Below, piece by piece: positions 53,680 through 63,572 of a stretch of DNA of 64,000 bases. This stretch comes from Tetragenococcus halophilus subsp. halophilus DSM 20339 (lineage in GTDB: Bacteria; Bacillota; Bacilli; Lactobacillales; Enterococcaceae). The notes below the pieces were generated by a model that saw only the letters and a list, made by a program, of their open reading frames with translations, was not told where the DNA came from and did not search any database. Each line of letters opens with the position of its first letter. Position 1 is the first letter of the stretch. The stretch is taken from NCBI RefSeq assembly GCF_003841405.1, contig NZ_PXYA01000003.1, positions 62,001-126,000 on the forward strand. The letters are read 5' to 3'. The translations under genes and the position numbers were made by a program.

Positions 53680-53712
53680 TCGTTTTTCTCGCTTTCATTC
53701 ATCTTTTTTACT

Positions 53713-54582
53713 TCAGAAAATCTTGTCACTTTCTTTCAATTCGCCATTATAAAACTCTTCCATCGAAGCATTCAACACACTACCTAAAATAATGATCATA
53801 GCTGCAAAATTTAGCCATAACATCAAAACAACAAAACTTCCGATAATTTGATAACCACTTACTGTGGTCGCAAAATACCTAGCATATAAACCAAATACTT
53901 GTGACAACAATAACCAACCAATTGTCGCAAAAATTGCCCCAGGAAGAACTGAACGTAGTTTCATCTTAACATTAGGTATCATCCAATAAATAATCGCCAT
54001 TAGTAAGAATAAAGCAACAAAAGTAAGCGGCCATTTCACCGTTTGGAATATATTTACAAACGAATCAGGGATTGCAAAAATCGGTTGTATAGCATCCAAC
54101 AGCACTTGCCCTGCACCAATAATAAGTGATAAAGCAACCATTGCAAACAAGAAAAGAATCAAAACGAGTACAGAAAGAATTCTCGCAACAATACCTGTAC
54201 GTTGTTCGACACCTAAACTTTTGTTCATTGCTTTTTGTAAAGCGTTGATACTTTTACTTGCAGACCAAATTGTGGTAATTGCCGAAATAGACAATAATCC
54301 ACCTGAGCTTTGGGTAAGTAAGTCTTTGATCGCAGGACCTAAAAATTGGTAAATTGTACTTGGCATAATTTCTTGAATATATGGCAATACGAAACTAGGA
54401 TCAATGCTTAAAAAGGGGAGAATATTTCCCACAGTAATTAATAATGGAAAAAGAGATAATAACAAATAATAAGCCACTACAATTGAATAAGTGGTAAATT
54501 CGGATATCTTAACTCTTTCTTTTGCAATACTAAAAAATCTCGAAATGTTCTTCTGATCGTTACCAACTTCGTTTTTACTCAT
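53713..54582 (-). CDS. YihY/BrkB family membrane protein
   Basis: This 289-residue integral membrane protein has six spans and the family motifs YYLLLSLFPLLITVGNIL, TIWSASKSINALQKAMNKSLG and LPGAIFATIGWLLLSQVFGLYAR. It was once called ribonuclease BN by mistake; its function is still unclear, possibly transport or lipid-related. AAAAGGAGAAGG precedes the ATG; the gap to map is 12 bases. Confidence 0.92.
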   Translation of the reverse strand: MSKNEVGNDQKNISRFFSIAKERVKISEFTTYSIVVAYYLLLSLFPLLITVGNILPFLSIDPSFVLPYIQEIMPSTIYQFLGPAIKDLLTQSSGGLLSISAITTIWSASKSINALQKAMNKSLGVEQRTGIVARILSVLVLILFLFAMVALSLIIGAGQVLLDAIQPIFAIPDSFVNIFQTVKWPLTFVALFLLMAIIYWMIPNVKMKLRSVLPGAIFATIGWLLLSQVFGLYARYFATTVSGYQIIGSFVVLMLWLNFAAMIIILGSVLNASMEEFYNGELKESDKIF

Positions 54583-54594
54583 CGCCTTCTCCTT

Positions 54595-55359
54595 TTAGTA
54601 ACTGCCTTCTTCACCTTGTGAGGTCAAGATACGTGGGCCTTCTTTAGTAAGCGCTAAACTATGTTCATATTGACAACTTAACCCGCCATCTTGTGTATAT
54701 GCGGTCCAACCATTTGAGTCCATTTTCATTTCCCAAGTTCCAGTATTAATCATAGGTTCAATTGTAATGACCATACCTTCTTTTAAGCGAAGTCCTTTGC
54801 CCTTTTTACCATAGTGTGGAATCGTTGGTTCTTCATGAATTGTAGGACCTATACCATGGCCAACAAAATCACGTACCACACTAAAGCCTTCTCCTTCAGC
54901 ATATGTTTGAATAGCATGACCAATATCACCAATACGATTGCCCACTTGTGCTTGTTCAATACCAAGGTATAAGGCTTTTTTAGTAACTTCCATTAATTTT
55001 TTTACTTTTTCTGAAGGTTTTCCAACCACATATGCCCAACATGAATCAGACACGGCACCTTTTAAATCAACGCACATGTCAACTTTTATTAAATCGCCCT
55101 CTTTTAAAGCTTTCTTCCGCGGAAAACCATGACAAATCTCATCATTAATACTTGTACAGGTAGCGTACTCAAATCCTTCAAAGCCAATTTGTGCCGCAAT
55201 TCCACCGTGGCTTTCAATGTAATCTCGCGCAAATTCTTCGATATCCCAGCTAGTTATACCCGGCTTAATAAATGACCGAAGTTGTTTATGTACATCCGCT
55301 AGTAAGGCCCCAGATTCATCCATACTATCAATTTCTCTATTTGATTTTAGCGTAATCAT
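54595..55359 (-). CDS. map: Methionine aminopeptidase, type I
   Basis: Removes the initiator methionine. The 254-residue protein has YATCTSINDEICHGFP, the metal ligands in VDMCVDLKGAVSDSCWAYVVG, HGIGPTIHEEPTIPHYG, EPMINTG, and YEHSLALT. AAAGGAGA is 7 bases before the ATG. It heads the map-brkB-tagO unit and is outside its more common secY-adk neighbourhood. Confidence 0.96.
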   Translation of the reverse strand: MITLKSNREIDSMDESGALLADVHKQLRSFIKPGITSWDIEEFARDYIESHGGIAAQIGFEGFEYATCTSINDEICHGFPRKKALKEGDLIKVDMCVDLKGAVSDSCWAYVVGKPSEKVKKLMEVTKKALYLGIEQAQVGNRIGDIGHAIQTYAEGEGFSVVRDFVGHGIGPTIHEEPTIPHYGKKGKGLRLKEGMVITIEPMINTGTWEMKMDSNGWTAYTQDGGLSCQYEHSLALTKEGPRILTSQGEEGSY

Positions 55360-55538
55360 ATTTTTGTCTCCTTTATTGAAATCTTACTTATTTTACCACA
55401 CGCGCTTCTTTTTTTCCAAATTCAAAGGAATGAAACGCAAAGAGATATTTCACTTAAGATGTTTTATTTGCTATAATAATAAAATAATAGGTATAAAATA
55501 AATATACATTTTCGCTTGCGATAATTAGGAGGAAACAT

Positions 55539-55991
55539 ATGACTTCAGCAAAAATTATTTATGGTAGTTTAACAGGAAACACAGAAGTGATTGCTGATAT
55601 TGTCTGTGAAGCTTTAGAAAACTTAAATATCGAAGTAGATATTGACGAATGTACTCAAATTGACGCTGAAGAATTTAAAGAAGCTGATATTTGTATTATT
55701 GCAGCTTACACTTATGACGAAGGCACAATCCCAGAAGAGATGCTAGATCTTTATGAAGACTTACTACAATTAGATTTACAAGGTAAAGTATTTGGTGTAT
55801 GCGGTTCGGGGGACACTTTTTACGAAAACTATGCTACAGCAGTAGATAGCTTTGAAGAAGCCTTTTTAACCGCTGGTGCTAAAAAAGGCACTGAAAAAAT
55901 CAAAGTTGATTTAGCCGCAGAAGAAGAAGATATTCAACAATTGAAAGCTTTTGCTTCCGAATTAGTTACAACACAGCAAGCAATGATATAA
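55539..55991 (+). CDS. Flavodoxin
   Basis: This 150-residue acidic electron carrier has an FMN phosphate loop YGSLTGNTEVIADIVCEAL (about residues 8-26), aromatic-loop residues near ADICIIAAYTYDEGTIP, and VFGVCGSGDTFYENYATAVDSF, typical of short-chain flavodoxins. GGAGGAAACAT precedes the ATG. Single-gene unit divergent from map. Confidence 0.93.
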   Translation: MTSAKIIYGSLTGNTEVIADIVCEALENLNIEVDIDECTQIDAEEFKEADICIIAAYTYDEGTIPEEMLDLYEDLLQLDLQGKVFGVCGSGDTFYENYATAVDSFEEAFLTAGAKKGTEKIKVDLAAEEEDIQQLKAFASELVTTQQAMI

Positions 55992-55992
55992 A

Positions 55993-56032
55993 AAAAGCAA
56001 GAGCATTCTTTAGAATGAATGTCCTTGCTTTT
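55993..56032. terminator. Bidirectional terminator after the flavodoxin gene
   Basis: AAAAGCAAG (55993-56001) pairs with CTTGCTTTT (56024-56032), with inner ATTCT/AGAAT pairing, followed by GTTTT. It also lies at the end of the leftward TetR gene. Confidence 0.87.
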
Positions 56033-56035
56033 GTT

Positions 56036-56626
56036 TTAATGAAATTTAAAGCTTGAAAAAGCTTGATTTAATTCATCATTATTGGTTGTTAGATTTTTAA
56101 TTGTTTCTGTTAATAAGATTTTAATTTCTTCATTCGTTGGTTTCATAATATTGGCAGCAGTTAGAGCAGCAAGTCCTGTCACTACAATCCAAAAACCTGC
56201 GTATAAAGCAGAAAGCTTATCTTCCGGCAAATTTTTATATTCTGGAATTTGTTGAACCAGATTGACAAAATAATCAAAAGAAAACTTCTGAATGGATTTA
56301 TCGCCTAAACCTTCCTCTAAATATAAAGCTTTATACAACTTCTTTTCTTTAGTGGCAAACTCAATGTAGTTAAAACCTAAGTCGACTAATTTATTCTCGG
56401 AGTGTTCTTTTGGAAGGACCTCAGCAGAAAGGTAGTCGAAAATTTCTTTGAGTAATGCTTGCTTTAAGCCTTCCATGTTTTTAAATTCTAGATAAATCGG
56501 TTGAGTGGAGCACTTCATTTTGGCTGCGATATTTCGTGCAGTAAATCTGGCGAAGCCTTCTTTTGCAACAACTTCATAAGCCGCTTTTAAGATCTGGTCT
56601 CTTGTGATCGTTTTCTTTCTTGCCAT
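56036..56626 (-). CDS. TetR/AcrR family transcriptional regulator, paralogue 2
   Basis: This 196-residue repressor has an HTH (ITRDQILKAAYEVVAKEG, ARNIAAKMKCSTQPIYLEF) and a helical ligand domain. It shares sequence along its length with the protein at 5245-5826, so the two are paralogues. ATG 56626 has AAGGAGG 9 bases before it; the open frame extends to 56704 without a site. It diverges from the M29 aminopeptidase gene. The effector is unknown. Confidence 0.87.
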   Translation of the reverse strand: MARKKTITRDQILKAAYEVVAKEGFARFTARNIAAKMKCSTQPIYLEFKNMEGLKQALLKEIFDYLSAEVLPKEHSENKLVDLGFNYIEFATKEKKLYKALYLEEGLGDKSIQKFSFDYFVNLVQQIPEYKNLPEDKLSALYAGFWIVVTGLAALTAANIMKPTNEEIKILLTETIKNLTTNNDELNQAFSSFKFH

Positions 56627-56844
56627 TTGTTTCTGCCTCCTTAAATGACGAGTACTGTTATTTATCATTTTATTCATTCTACCATTTTTTTTCCAATAAT
56701 TCAAAATTACATGTTACTTTTCTTTTAAAAAAACTGTTAAATCCAATAAAATAAGACATTTATACTTATCTTATTAAGACGATAATTTGTTTCTATAATA
56801 TCTTAATGTTATTATATTAAAGTATTATAAAGGAGGAATAAAAG

Positions 56845-58080
56845 ATGAATTCCGCAAAATTTAAAGAAAATTTAGATAAATATGCGCAATTAATTGTAGA
56901 AATGGGTGTTAATGTAAAACAGTCTCACACAGTTGTTTTACAAATCAATGTTGAACAAGCGCCGCTAGCAAGACTGATTACCAAAAAAGCCTATGAATTG
57001 AAGGCTGCTGAAGTAATTGTTGAGTGGTCAGATGAAATCATTCAAAAAGAATTTTTAGCACATGCTTCCTTTGATCGAATTGAAAACTTTCCTCAATATA
57101 AAATTGATCAGGCAGATGAATGGATAAGAAAAGGTGCTAGTCGTATCTCTGTTATCTCTTCTGACCCTGGTGCATTAGCTGATGTTGATAGAAAGCGAGT
57201 TGCAGCTTATCAAAAAGCCGCTGGTAAAGGTTTAGCTAAATTACGCAAAGCAACTCAATCAAATCAGGTTAGTTGGACAGTTGTTGCCGCCGCAGGTGAA
57301 AACTGGGCCCAAAAGGTATTTCCAGATCTGACAAAAGAACAAGCTGTAGATGCCTTATGGAATGAAATATTTAAAACCGCGCGAGTAGATCATGAAGACC
57401 CGGTAGCTGCTTGGAAAAAACACGACGACGCTTTAGAAGCAAAAGCTAATGAATTAAATGAACAACAATTTGACACGCTTCATTATAAAGCCCCCGGAAC
57501 CGATTTAACTATTGGACTTCCAAAAAATCATCTATGGGAAGGCGCTGGCAGTTTCAACGCTAGGGGTGAAAAATTTATTGCAAATATGCCAACTGAAGAA
57601 GTGTTTACGGCCCCTGATAGTCGACGTATTGACGGTTTTATTTCAAGTACAAAACCATTAAGTTATGCAGGTTCTATCATCTCAGGCATGAAATTTACTT
57701 TTAAAGATGGTAAAGTCATTGATTTTTCTGCGGAAAAAGGGCAAGATGTCTTGGAAAACTTGTTAGAAACAGATGAAGGAGCTAAATCTCTTGGAGAAGT
57801 AGCTTTAGTTCCTGATCCTTCACCTATTTCACAATCAGGAATCATCTTTTTCAATACTTTATTTGACGAAAATGCCTCTAACCACTTAGCATTAGGCTCT
57901 GCCTATGCCTTCAATCTTCAAGATGGGACTGAAATGAGCGATGAAGAACTTAAAGAACGTGGTTTAAACTTAAGCCAAACACATGTTGACTTTATGGTAG
58001 GTTCCAATCAAATGTCGATCGATGGCATCAAAGCAGACGGTACAGTTGTCCCCGTTTTTCGTAATGGCGATTGGGCTTAA
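56845..58080 (+). CDS. M29 family metallo-aminopeptidase (PepS/AmpS)
   Basis: Cytoplasmic broad-specificity aminopeptidase with a two-metal centre. The 411-residue chain shows the family elements: GVNVKQSHTVVLQINVEQAPLAR at the N-terminus, DLTIGLPKNHLWEGAGSFNARGEKF, NMPTEEVFTAPDSRRIDGF (metal Glu), LGEVALVPDPSPISQSGIIFFNTLFDENASNHLALGSAY regions, and HVDFMVGSNQMSIDG (metal His/Asp). AAAGGAGGAAT precedes the ATG. Single-gene unit. Confidence 0.93.
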   Translation: MNSAKFKENLDKYAQLIVEMGVNVKQSHTVVLQINVEQAPLARLITKKAYELKAAEVIVEWSDEIIQKEFLAHASFDRIENFPQYKIDQADEWIRKGASRISVISSDPGALADVDRKRVAAYQKAAGKGLAKLRKATQSNQVSWTVVAAAGENWAQKVFPDLTKEQAVDALWNEIFKTARVDHEDPVAAWKKHDDALEAKANELNEQQFDTLHYKAPGTDLTIGLPKNHLWEGAGSFNARGEKFIANMPTEEVFTAPDSRRIDGFISSTKPLSYAGSIISGMKFTFKDGKVIDFSAEKGQDVLENLLETDEGAKSLGEVALVPDPSPISQSGIIFFNTLFDENASNHLALGSAYAFNLQDGTEMSDEELKERGLNLSQTHVDFMVGSNQMSIDGIKADGTVVPVFRNGDWA

Positions 58081-58092
58081 TAAGGACCACCG

Positions 58093-58127
58093 GCAAAAAC
58101 GGAGATGTTTCGTTTTTGCTTTTTTTA
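58093..58127 (+). terminator. Terminator of the M29 aminopeptidase gene
   Basis: GCAAAAACG (58093-58101) and CGTTTTTGC (58111-58119) form a 9-bp stem followed by TTTTTTT. Confidence 0.92.
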
Positions 58128-58222
58128 TAAAATTTTCGTTTTTCCAAGAGATACAAGTATTTTACGTAGTAAAAGCGATCAATATTTGTTAAAATCAACT
58201 TCATACAGAAGGGATGAAAAAA

Positions 58223-58870
58223 ATGACCCCAAATAGGGAAGATTACCTCAAATTAATTTTAGAACTTGGTGATGATCAATCAAAAATCAATAACAAACAA
58301 ATTGTTTCAGGACTTGATGTATCAGCAGCTTCTGTCAGTGAAATGATCAATAAACTGGTAAAAGAAAACCTAGTAGAACACACCCCCTACCAAGGCGTCC
58401 AACTGACAGACAAGGGATTAGAAAAAGCTAGTTCGCTCGTTCGCCGTCATCGTCTTTGGGAAGTCTTTTTAGTTGAGCATTTGAAGTATAGTTGGAATGA
58501 AGTTCATGACGATGCAGAGGTACTAGAACATGTAACCTCTGAAACGCTCGCTCATCATTTAAACGAATACTTAGAACATCCAAAACATTGTCCACATGGC
58601 GGAATGATCCCTAAAGAAAACCAATTGGTTCATGAGAAAAAGCGAGAAAAGCTTACTGATTATCCAGTAGGAACAAAAGTACGAATCGCGCGCGTCCTGG
58701 ACGAACGTGAACTGTTAGATTATCTAGTCGATATTAATGTAAGTATTAATGAAGAATACACGATTACCGACGTTGCTGCTTATGAAGGACCGATCACTAT
58801 AAAAATGCAAGCTAAAAGCGTTCAAGTTAGTTATAAAGCAGCAAGCACCATATTTGTTGATAAAATTTAA
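58223..58870 (+). CDS. DtxR/MntR family metal-dependent repressor
   Basis: This 215-residue regulator has an N-terminal winged helix (MTPNREDYLKLILELGDDQ, LDVSAASVSEMINKLVKENL), a metal-binding dimerisation domain (VRRHRLWEVFLVEHL, EVLEHVTSETLAHHLNEYL, HPKHCPHGGMIP), and a C-terminal FeoA/SH3-like domain. The three-domain layout fits the manganese/iron regulators ScaR and EfaR of streptococci and enterococci. ATG 58223 has AGAAGGG 9 bases upstream. It lies 39 bases ahead of zwf and may be cotranscribed with it. Mn2+ or Fe2+ as effector is inference. Confidence 0.92.
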   Translation: MTPNREDYLKLILELGDDQSKINNKQIVSGLDVSAASVSEMINKLVKENLVEHTPYQGVQLTDKGLEKASSLVRRHRLWEVFLVEHLKYSWNEVHDDAEVLEHVTSETLAHHLNEYLEHPKHCPHGGMIPKENQLVHEKKREKLTDYPVGTKVRIARVLDERELLDYLVDINVSINEEYTITDVAAYEGPITIKMQAKSVQVSYKAASTIFVDKI

Positions 58871-58909
58871 GAACGACTCTGGTTAATTTTATTAGAGGAA
58901 GTGCAAAAA

Positions 58910-60430
58910 ATGGAAACAAAAAATGTATTGATGACTATATTCGGCGGAACTGGCGATTTGGCAAGGCGTAAATTATATCCTTCTTTATTCCGTTTATATC
59001 AAAAAGGAGACTTAAACGATGATTTTGCAGTTATCGGAACCGCACGTCGCCCATGGAGTGATGAAACTTACCATCAAGTAATTAAAGATTCAATCGCAAG
59101 TTTTGAACCATCAGATAAAGAAGCACAAGATTTTGCTTCTCATTTTTATTATCAGTCACATAATGTTAAAGATACAAGTCACTATGATGTATTGAAAGAA
59201 TTAAGTGATCAATTGGATGAAAAATATCATATCCAAGGCAATCGGATTTTTTATCTAGCGATGTCACCCAATTTTTTCGGTACCATTGTCTCCCACTTAA
59301 AATCTCAAGGAATGATGAATACAAACGGTTACCATCGGGTGATTATTGAAAAACCTTTTGGTAATGATTACCAATCTGCTTTTGAATTAAATGAAGAAAT
59401 TAACCAAGTCTTTGCAGAAGATGAAATTTACCGAATCGATCACTATTTAGGTAAAGAAATGATCCAAAATATTTCAGCAATTCGTTTTGCGAACTTGATC
59501 TTTGAATCTATTTGGAATAATCGGTATATCGATAATATTCAAATCAGTCTGGCTGAAGAAGTAGGCGTTGAAGAACGCGCAGGTTATTATGACAAAAGCG
59601 GTGCATTAAAAGATATGGTACAAAACCATATTTTACAAATGTTGTCACTACTTGCTATGGAACCACCCGTTGCTTTTTCTGAAAAGGGCATACGAGCAGA
59701 AAAAATTAAAGCTTTAGATTCTATTCGTATGTATTCAGAAGATGAAGTAAGAAACAACTTTGTTCGAGGACAGTATACTGAAGGTGAAATTGAGGACCGA
59801 CATTTTAAAGGCTATCGGGATGAGGAGAATGTCGATGAAAGTTCTTTAACGGAAACCTTTGTTGCTGGGAAATTTTTAATAGATAATTTCCGCTGGTCAG
59901 GCGTACCTTTTTATGTCCGTACGGGAAAACATTTAACAGAAAAAGGAACACGTATAAATATCGTCTTTAAACAAGTTCCAGTGAATGTTTTCAAAAATTC
60001 TATTACCGGTCCTCACGAACAAAAACAATTAGATTCCAATGTTTTGACGATTTACATTCAACCTACTGAAGGCTTTTCCTTAACCATGAATGGTAAGGAA
60101 ATTGGCCAGGGTTTTCAAACAGAACCAGTAAAATTAGAACATCGTAATAGCGCCGATATTATCGAAAACACACCAGAAGCTTATGAAAAGCTATTGCTTG
60201 ATGTTTTAAATGGTGACGGTACAAACTTCACTCACTGGGATGAAGTTGCGCAATCTTGGCGAATTGTCGATCGTATCCGCCAAACTTGGGATAAAGATCA
60301 ACAAACCCCTCCTGGCTATCCAGCCGGTACAATGGGCCCTAAAGAAGCCTATCAATTACTTGAAAAAGATAACCGACATTGGATCTGGGAACCTGATGAA
60401 TGGTATCGTCAACGTGGTTTGTTAAAATAA
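58910..60430 (+). CDS. zwf: Glucose-6-phosphate 1-dehydrogenase
   Basis: Entry enzyme of the oxidative pentose phosphate pathway. The 506-residue chain has the NADP loop IFGGTGDLARRKLYPSLFRL, the phosphate motif IIEKPFGNDY, the catalytic RIDHYLGKEMIQN with the active-site His, and VPFYVRTGKHL in the second domain. ATG 58910 has GAGGAAGTG upstream; a GTG at 58901 is in frame but overlaps that site. It follows the DtxR-type regulator closely and has its own terminator. Confidence 0.97.
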   Translation: METKNVLMTIFGGTGDLARRKLYPSLFRLYQKGDLNDDFAVIGTARRPWSDETYHQVIKDSIASFEPSDKEAQDFASHFYYQSHNVKDTSHYDVLKELSDQLDEKYHIQGNRIFYLAMSPNFFGTIVSHLKSQGMMNTNGYHRVIIEKPFGNDYQSAFELNEEINQVFAEDEIYRIDHYLGKEMIQNISAIRFANLIFESIWNNRYIDNIQISLAEEVGVEERAGYYDKSGALKDMVQNHILQMLSLLAMEPPVAFSEKGIRAEKIKALDSIRMYSEDEVRNNFVRGQYTEGEIEDRHFKGYRDEENVDESSLTETFVAGKFLIDNFRWSGVPFYVRTGKHLTEKGTRINIVFKQVPVNVFKNSITGPHEQKQLDSNVLTIYIQPTEGFSLTMNGKEIGQGFQTEPVKLEHRNSADIIENTPEAYEKLLLDVLNGDGTNFTHWDEVAQSWRIVDRIRQTWDKDQQTPPGYPAGTMGPKEAYQLLEKDNRHWIWEPDEWYRQRGLLK

Positions 60431-60442
60431 CATAGCTAAACA

Positions 60443-60478
60443 AAAAATTTCCGGACAAGATCTTGCCCGGAAATTTTT
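60443..60478. terminator. Bidirectional terminator between zwf and ileS
   Basis: AAAAATTTCCGG (60443-60454) and CCGGAAATTTTT (60467-60478) form a perfect 12-bp stem with T-runs on both sides. Confidence 0.93.
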
Positions 60479-60507
60479 GTTTTATAAAGCCTTTATTTTT
60501 CTAAGTG

Positions 60508-63300
60508 CTATTCAAAACTTGTTTGAACTGCTTCAGGATGTTCATCTTCTACGATAGCAGCACAATGGCTACACATAGTTGGGAAGTTTTCATTTTCTCC
60601 TACACTGGTTCTTACTTGACGACAACGTTCGCAAACTGGTCCGTCTGCTTTTTCAACTAAAATAGCCACATCATCAAATACTACAGCATCTTCAGGTACT
60701 TTTTTACCAGCTTCTTCAACTTCAAAGAAGTCAGGAGAAACAATCAATAATTGAGCAATATTAGCATCTGTAGCTGTTAACATCGATTTTACCTGCTCAT
60801 TTGGATAAATTGTTACTTTGGCTTCCATTGATTTACCGATCAGTTTTTCATCTCTAGCAATTTCTAATGCTTTTAATACTTTATCACGGAAGCTCATGAA
60901 TGCAGTCCAAATGTCCATTAGCTCCTCTTGATTAGGATAAATTTGATAAGCAGGAAAATCTGTCAATTGAACATACTCTTCCTCTTCTTTAACATAGGAC
61001 CAAATTTCTTCGGCTGTATGCGGAATAATTGGTGCTAACAATTTAGCAATAGCTACTGTTGCTTGGTAAAATACAGTTTGCATACAACGACGTGAATAAC
61101 TATCTTCTTCTTCAATATAAACGACATCTTTAGCAAAATCCAAATAAAATGAAGATAGATCAACCGTAATGAAATTCAAAATCGTACGATAAACGTGCAA
61201 AAAGTCATATTTTTCATAACCATTATCTCGTACTTCTTTAATTACTTCATTTAAACGAACCATCATATATTTATCGACTGAACGTAAATCAACAAATTCT
61301 ACACTATTTGTTTTTGGATCAAAATCACTCGTATTAGCTAATAAAAATCTTATCGTATTTCTAATCTTACGATAGACTTCTGATACTTGTTTTAAGATAT
61401 CCATAGAAACTCTAACATCAGATTCATAATCAACACTGCTAACCCATAAACGTAAAATATCAGCACCCATTTGTTTAATCACTTTATCCGGAACAATGGT
61501 ATTTCCTAGCGACTTACTCATTTTGCGGCCCTCGCCGTCTAGAGTAAATCCTTGGGATAACACCGATTTGTAGGGTGCTTTACCACTAACGGCCACACTA
61601 GTAGTGATACTGGAGTTGAACCAACCACGATATTGATCCGAACCTTCTAAATACATATCAGCTGGGAAGGTCAATTCATCTCTTTGACGTAACACACCTG
61701 CATGAGAAGAACCAGAATCAAACCAAACGTCCATAATATCTGTTTCTTTAGTAAACGCTCCATTAGGCGAACCTGGGTGGGTAAAACCTTCTGGCAATAA
61801 GTCTTTGGCCTCACGTTCAAACCAAACATTAGAACCATATTTTTCAAATAATTGTGCTACATGTTCAACCGTTTCTGGGGTAATAATCGCTTCTTCATTT
61901 TCCGCATAGAATATAGGTAGTGGCACGCCCCAAGCACGTTGTCTTGAGATAACCCAGTCACCTCGGTCGCGGATCATATTATACAAACGTGATTCTCCCC
62001 ATGGGATAATCCAGTCAACTTTCTCAATTTCATCTAAAATATTTTGTCGGAATTGATCAATCGAAGCAAACCACTGCGGCGTTGCCCTAAAGATAACTGG
62101 TTTTTTTGTGCGCCAATCATGAGGATAACTGTGGACATAAAAGTCAAGATTTAATAAAGCACCCTTTTCTTTTAATAAATCAGTTACCATGGGATTTGCT
62201 TTATCATAAAAAATTCCTTCAAAACCTGGTGCTTCTTCGGTAAATACCCCTCGGCTATCAACCGGTGAGAGAACTGGAAGTCCGTACTTCTTAGCTACAT
62301 AATAGTCATCTTCCCCATGACCAGGTGAAGTATGAACCAAACCTGTACCAGAATCTAAAGTGACATGATCTCCTAAAATAAGTAAAGAAGTACGATCGTA
62401 AAAAGGATGTTGGGCTGTCATATTTTCCAACTGCTGTCCTTTAAATGCTTGTAGTATTTCTACATTATCCCAACCCAAAACTTCTTGTACTTCATCTAAT
62501 AAGTCCTTAGCAACCACATACTTATTACCATCTGCATTGACTTGTACATAATTAAAATCTGGATGAACCGTAATTGCTAAGTTAGATGGAATTGTCCAAG
62601 GTGTTGTTGTCCAAATAATAAAGGATGTATTTTCATCTAAAAGATCTTTACCATCTACTATTTGAAAACTAACATATATCGAAGGTGATTTGATATCTTT
62701 ATACTCGATTTCTGCTTCTGCTAAAGATGACTCACTTGAAGGAGACCAATAAATTGGCTTCATTCCTTTATAAATATAACCTTTTTCGGCCATCTTACCA
62801 AAGACACGAATTTCAGCTGCTTCATAGCTAGGAGCTAATGTTAGATAAGGGGCTTCCCACTCTCCTTGTACTCCTAAACGTTTGAAATCATCACGCTGTT
62901 TATCAACTTGTGTCATCGCATATTCATAACATTTTTTCCGATACTCGGCAGTAGTCATTTCTTTTCTTTTAATGCCTTTATTCGCCAGTACTTGCTCGAC
63001 AGGAAGCCCATGTGTATCCCAACCAGGAACATAAGGTGCCCGGTAATCTGACATAGATTTTGCTCGGATGATAATATCCTTACTGATTTTATTTAACGCA
63101 TGACCAATATGAATATTTCCATTGGCAAAAGGCGGGCCATCGTGTAAAACAAAAGTAGGCTTGCCTTCGTTTATTTTTTGTCGTCTTTCGTAAATATTGT
63201 TTTCTTCCCATTCTTGTTGCCAATTTCCTTCACGGTTAGGTAGATTGCCGCGCATTGGAAATTTGGTCTTTCCTAAATGAAGTGTATCTTTCATTTTCAT
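60508..63300 (-). CDS. ileS: Isoleucyl-tRNA synthetase
   Basis: Charges tRNA-Ile. The 930-residue class I synthetase has the HIGH motif in [11 protein letters not shown], the KMSKS motif in [10 protein letters not shown], editing-domain elements between ([31 protein letters not shown]), and a C-terminal zinc ribbon with CERCRQVR and CSHCAAIVE. The ATG at 63300 follows GGAG by 12 bases; relatives start MKMK in the same way. It is controlled by the T-box leader at 63350-63545. It lies downstream of divIVA, as in other enterococci. Confidence 0.97.
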   Translation of the reverse strand: MKMKDTLHLGKTKFPMRGNLPNREGNWQQEWEENNIYERRQKINEGKPTFVLHDGPPFANGNIHIGHALNKISKDIIIRAKSMSDYRAPYVPGWDTHGLPVEQVLANKGIKRKEMTTAEYRKKCYEYAMTQVDKQRDDFKRLGVQGEWEAPYLTLAPSYEAAEIRVFGKMAEKGYIYKGMKPIYWSPSSESSLAEAEIEYKDIKSPSIYVSFQIVDGKDLLDENTSFIIWTTTPWTIPSNLAITVHPDFNYVQVNADGNKYVVAKDLLDEVQEVLGWDNVEILQAFKGQQLENMTAQHPFYDRTSLLILGDHVTLDSGTGLVHTSPGHGEDDYYVAKKYGLPVLSPVDSRGVFTEEAPGFEGIFYDKANPMVTDLLKEKGALLNLDFYVHSYPHDWRTKKPVIFRATPQWFASIDQFRQNILDEIEKVDWIIPWGESRLYNMIRDRGDWVISRQRAWGVPLPIFYAENEEAIITPETVEHVAQLFEKYGSNVWFEREAKDLLPEGFTHPGSPNGAFTKETDIMDVWFDSGSSHAGVLRQRDELTFPADMYLEGSDQYRGWFNSSITTSVAVSGKAPYKSVLSQGFTLDGEGRKMSKSLGNTIVPDKVIKQMGADILRLWVSSVDYESDVRVSMDILKQVSEVYRKIRNTIRFLLANTSDFDPKTNSVEFVDLRSVDKYMMVRLNEVIKEVRDNGYEKYDFLHVYRTILNFITVDLSSFYLDFAKDVVYIEEEDSYSRRCMQTVFYQATVAIAKLLAPIIPHTAEEIWSYVKEEEEYVQLTDFPAYQIYPNQEELMDIWTAFMSFRDKVLKALEIARDEKLIGKSMEAKVTIYPNEQVKSMLTATDANIAQLLIVSPDFFEVEEAGKKVPEDAVVFDDVAILVEKADGPVCERCRQVRTSVGENENFPTMCSHCAAIVEDEHPEAVQTSFE

Positions 63301-63349
63301 TATAGTATCATTCTCCTTTATGGTTATTTTAGCAAATAAAATTGTACGA

Positions 63350-63545
63350 CAAAAAAACGCTCGCCCAAAAGGGACGAACGTGTCGTGGTACCACCCAAAG
63401 TTTAAAAATATTGCTATTTTCCTCTAGAATCTTTAACGAGATTACCCGTTATCCCCTAATTTTTAGTTCAGGAATAAGATTTGTAGATGATCTAACAAAA
63501 TGCAGAGTTTATCGGACTTTCACTATCACCGACTCGCTTTAAAAA
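63350..63545 (-). promoter_or_regulatory. T-box riboswitch leader of ileS
   Basis: The T-box consensus TGGGTGGTACCACG is at 63397-63384 on the minus strand. It is followed by the terminator stem CGTTCGTCCC with GGGCGAGCG and TTTTTTT (about 63380-63350). The Stem I base AGCGAGTCGG and the AG-rich bulge GATAGTGAAAGTCCG lie near 63540-63515. Uncharged tRNA-Ile would pair with the specifier loop and bulge and favour readthrough into ileS. The Ile specifier codon (likely ATC near 63490) is my reading, not confirmed by folding. Confidence 0.9.
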
Positions 63546-63572
63546 ATACAAACTGTTTTGCTGTTCTACTTA

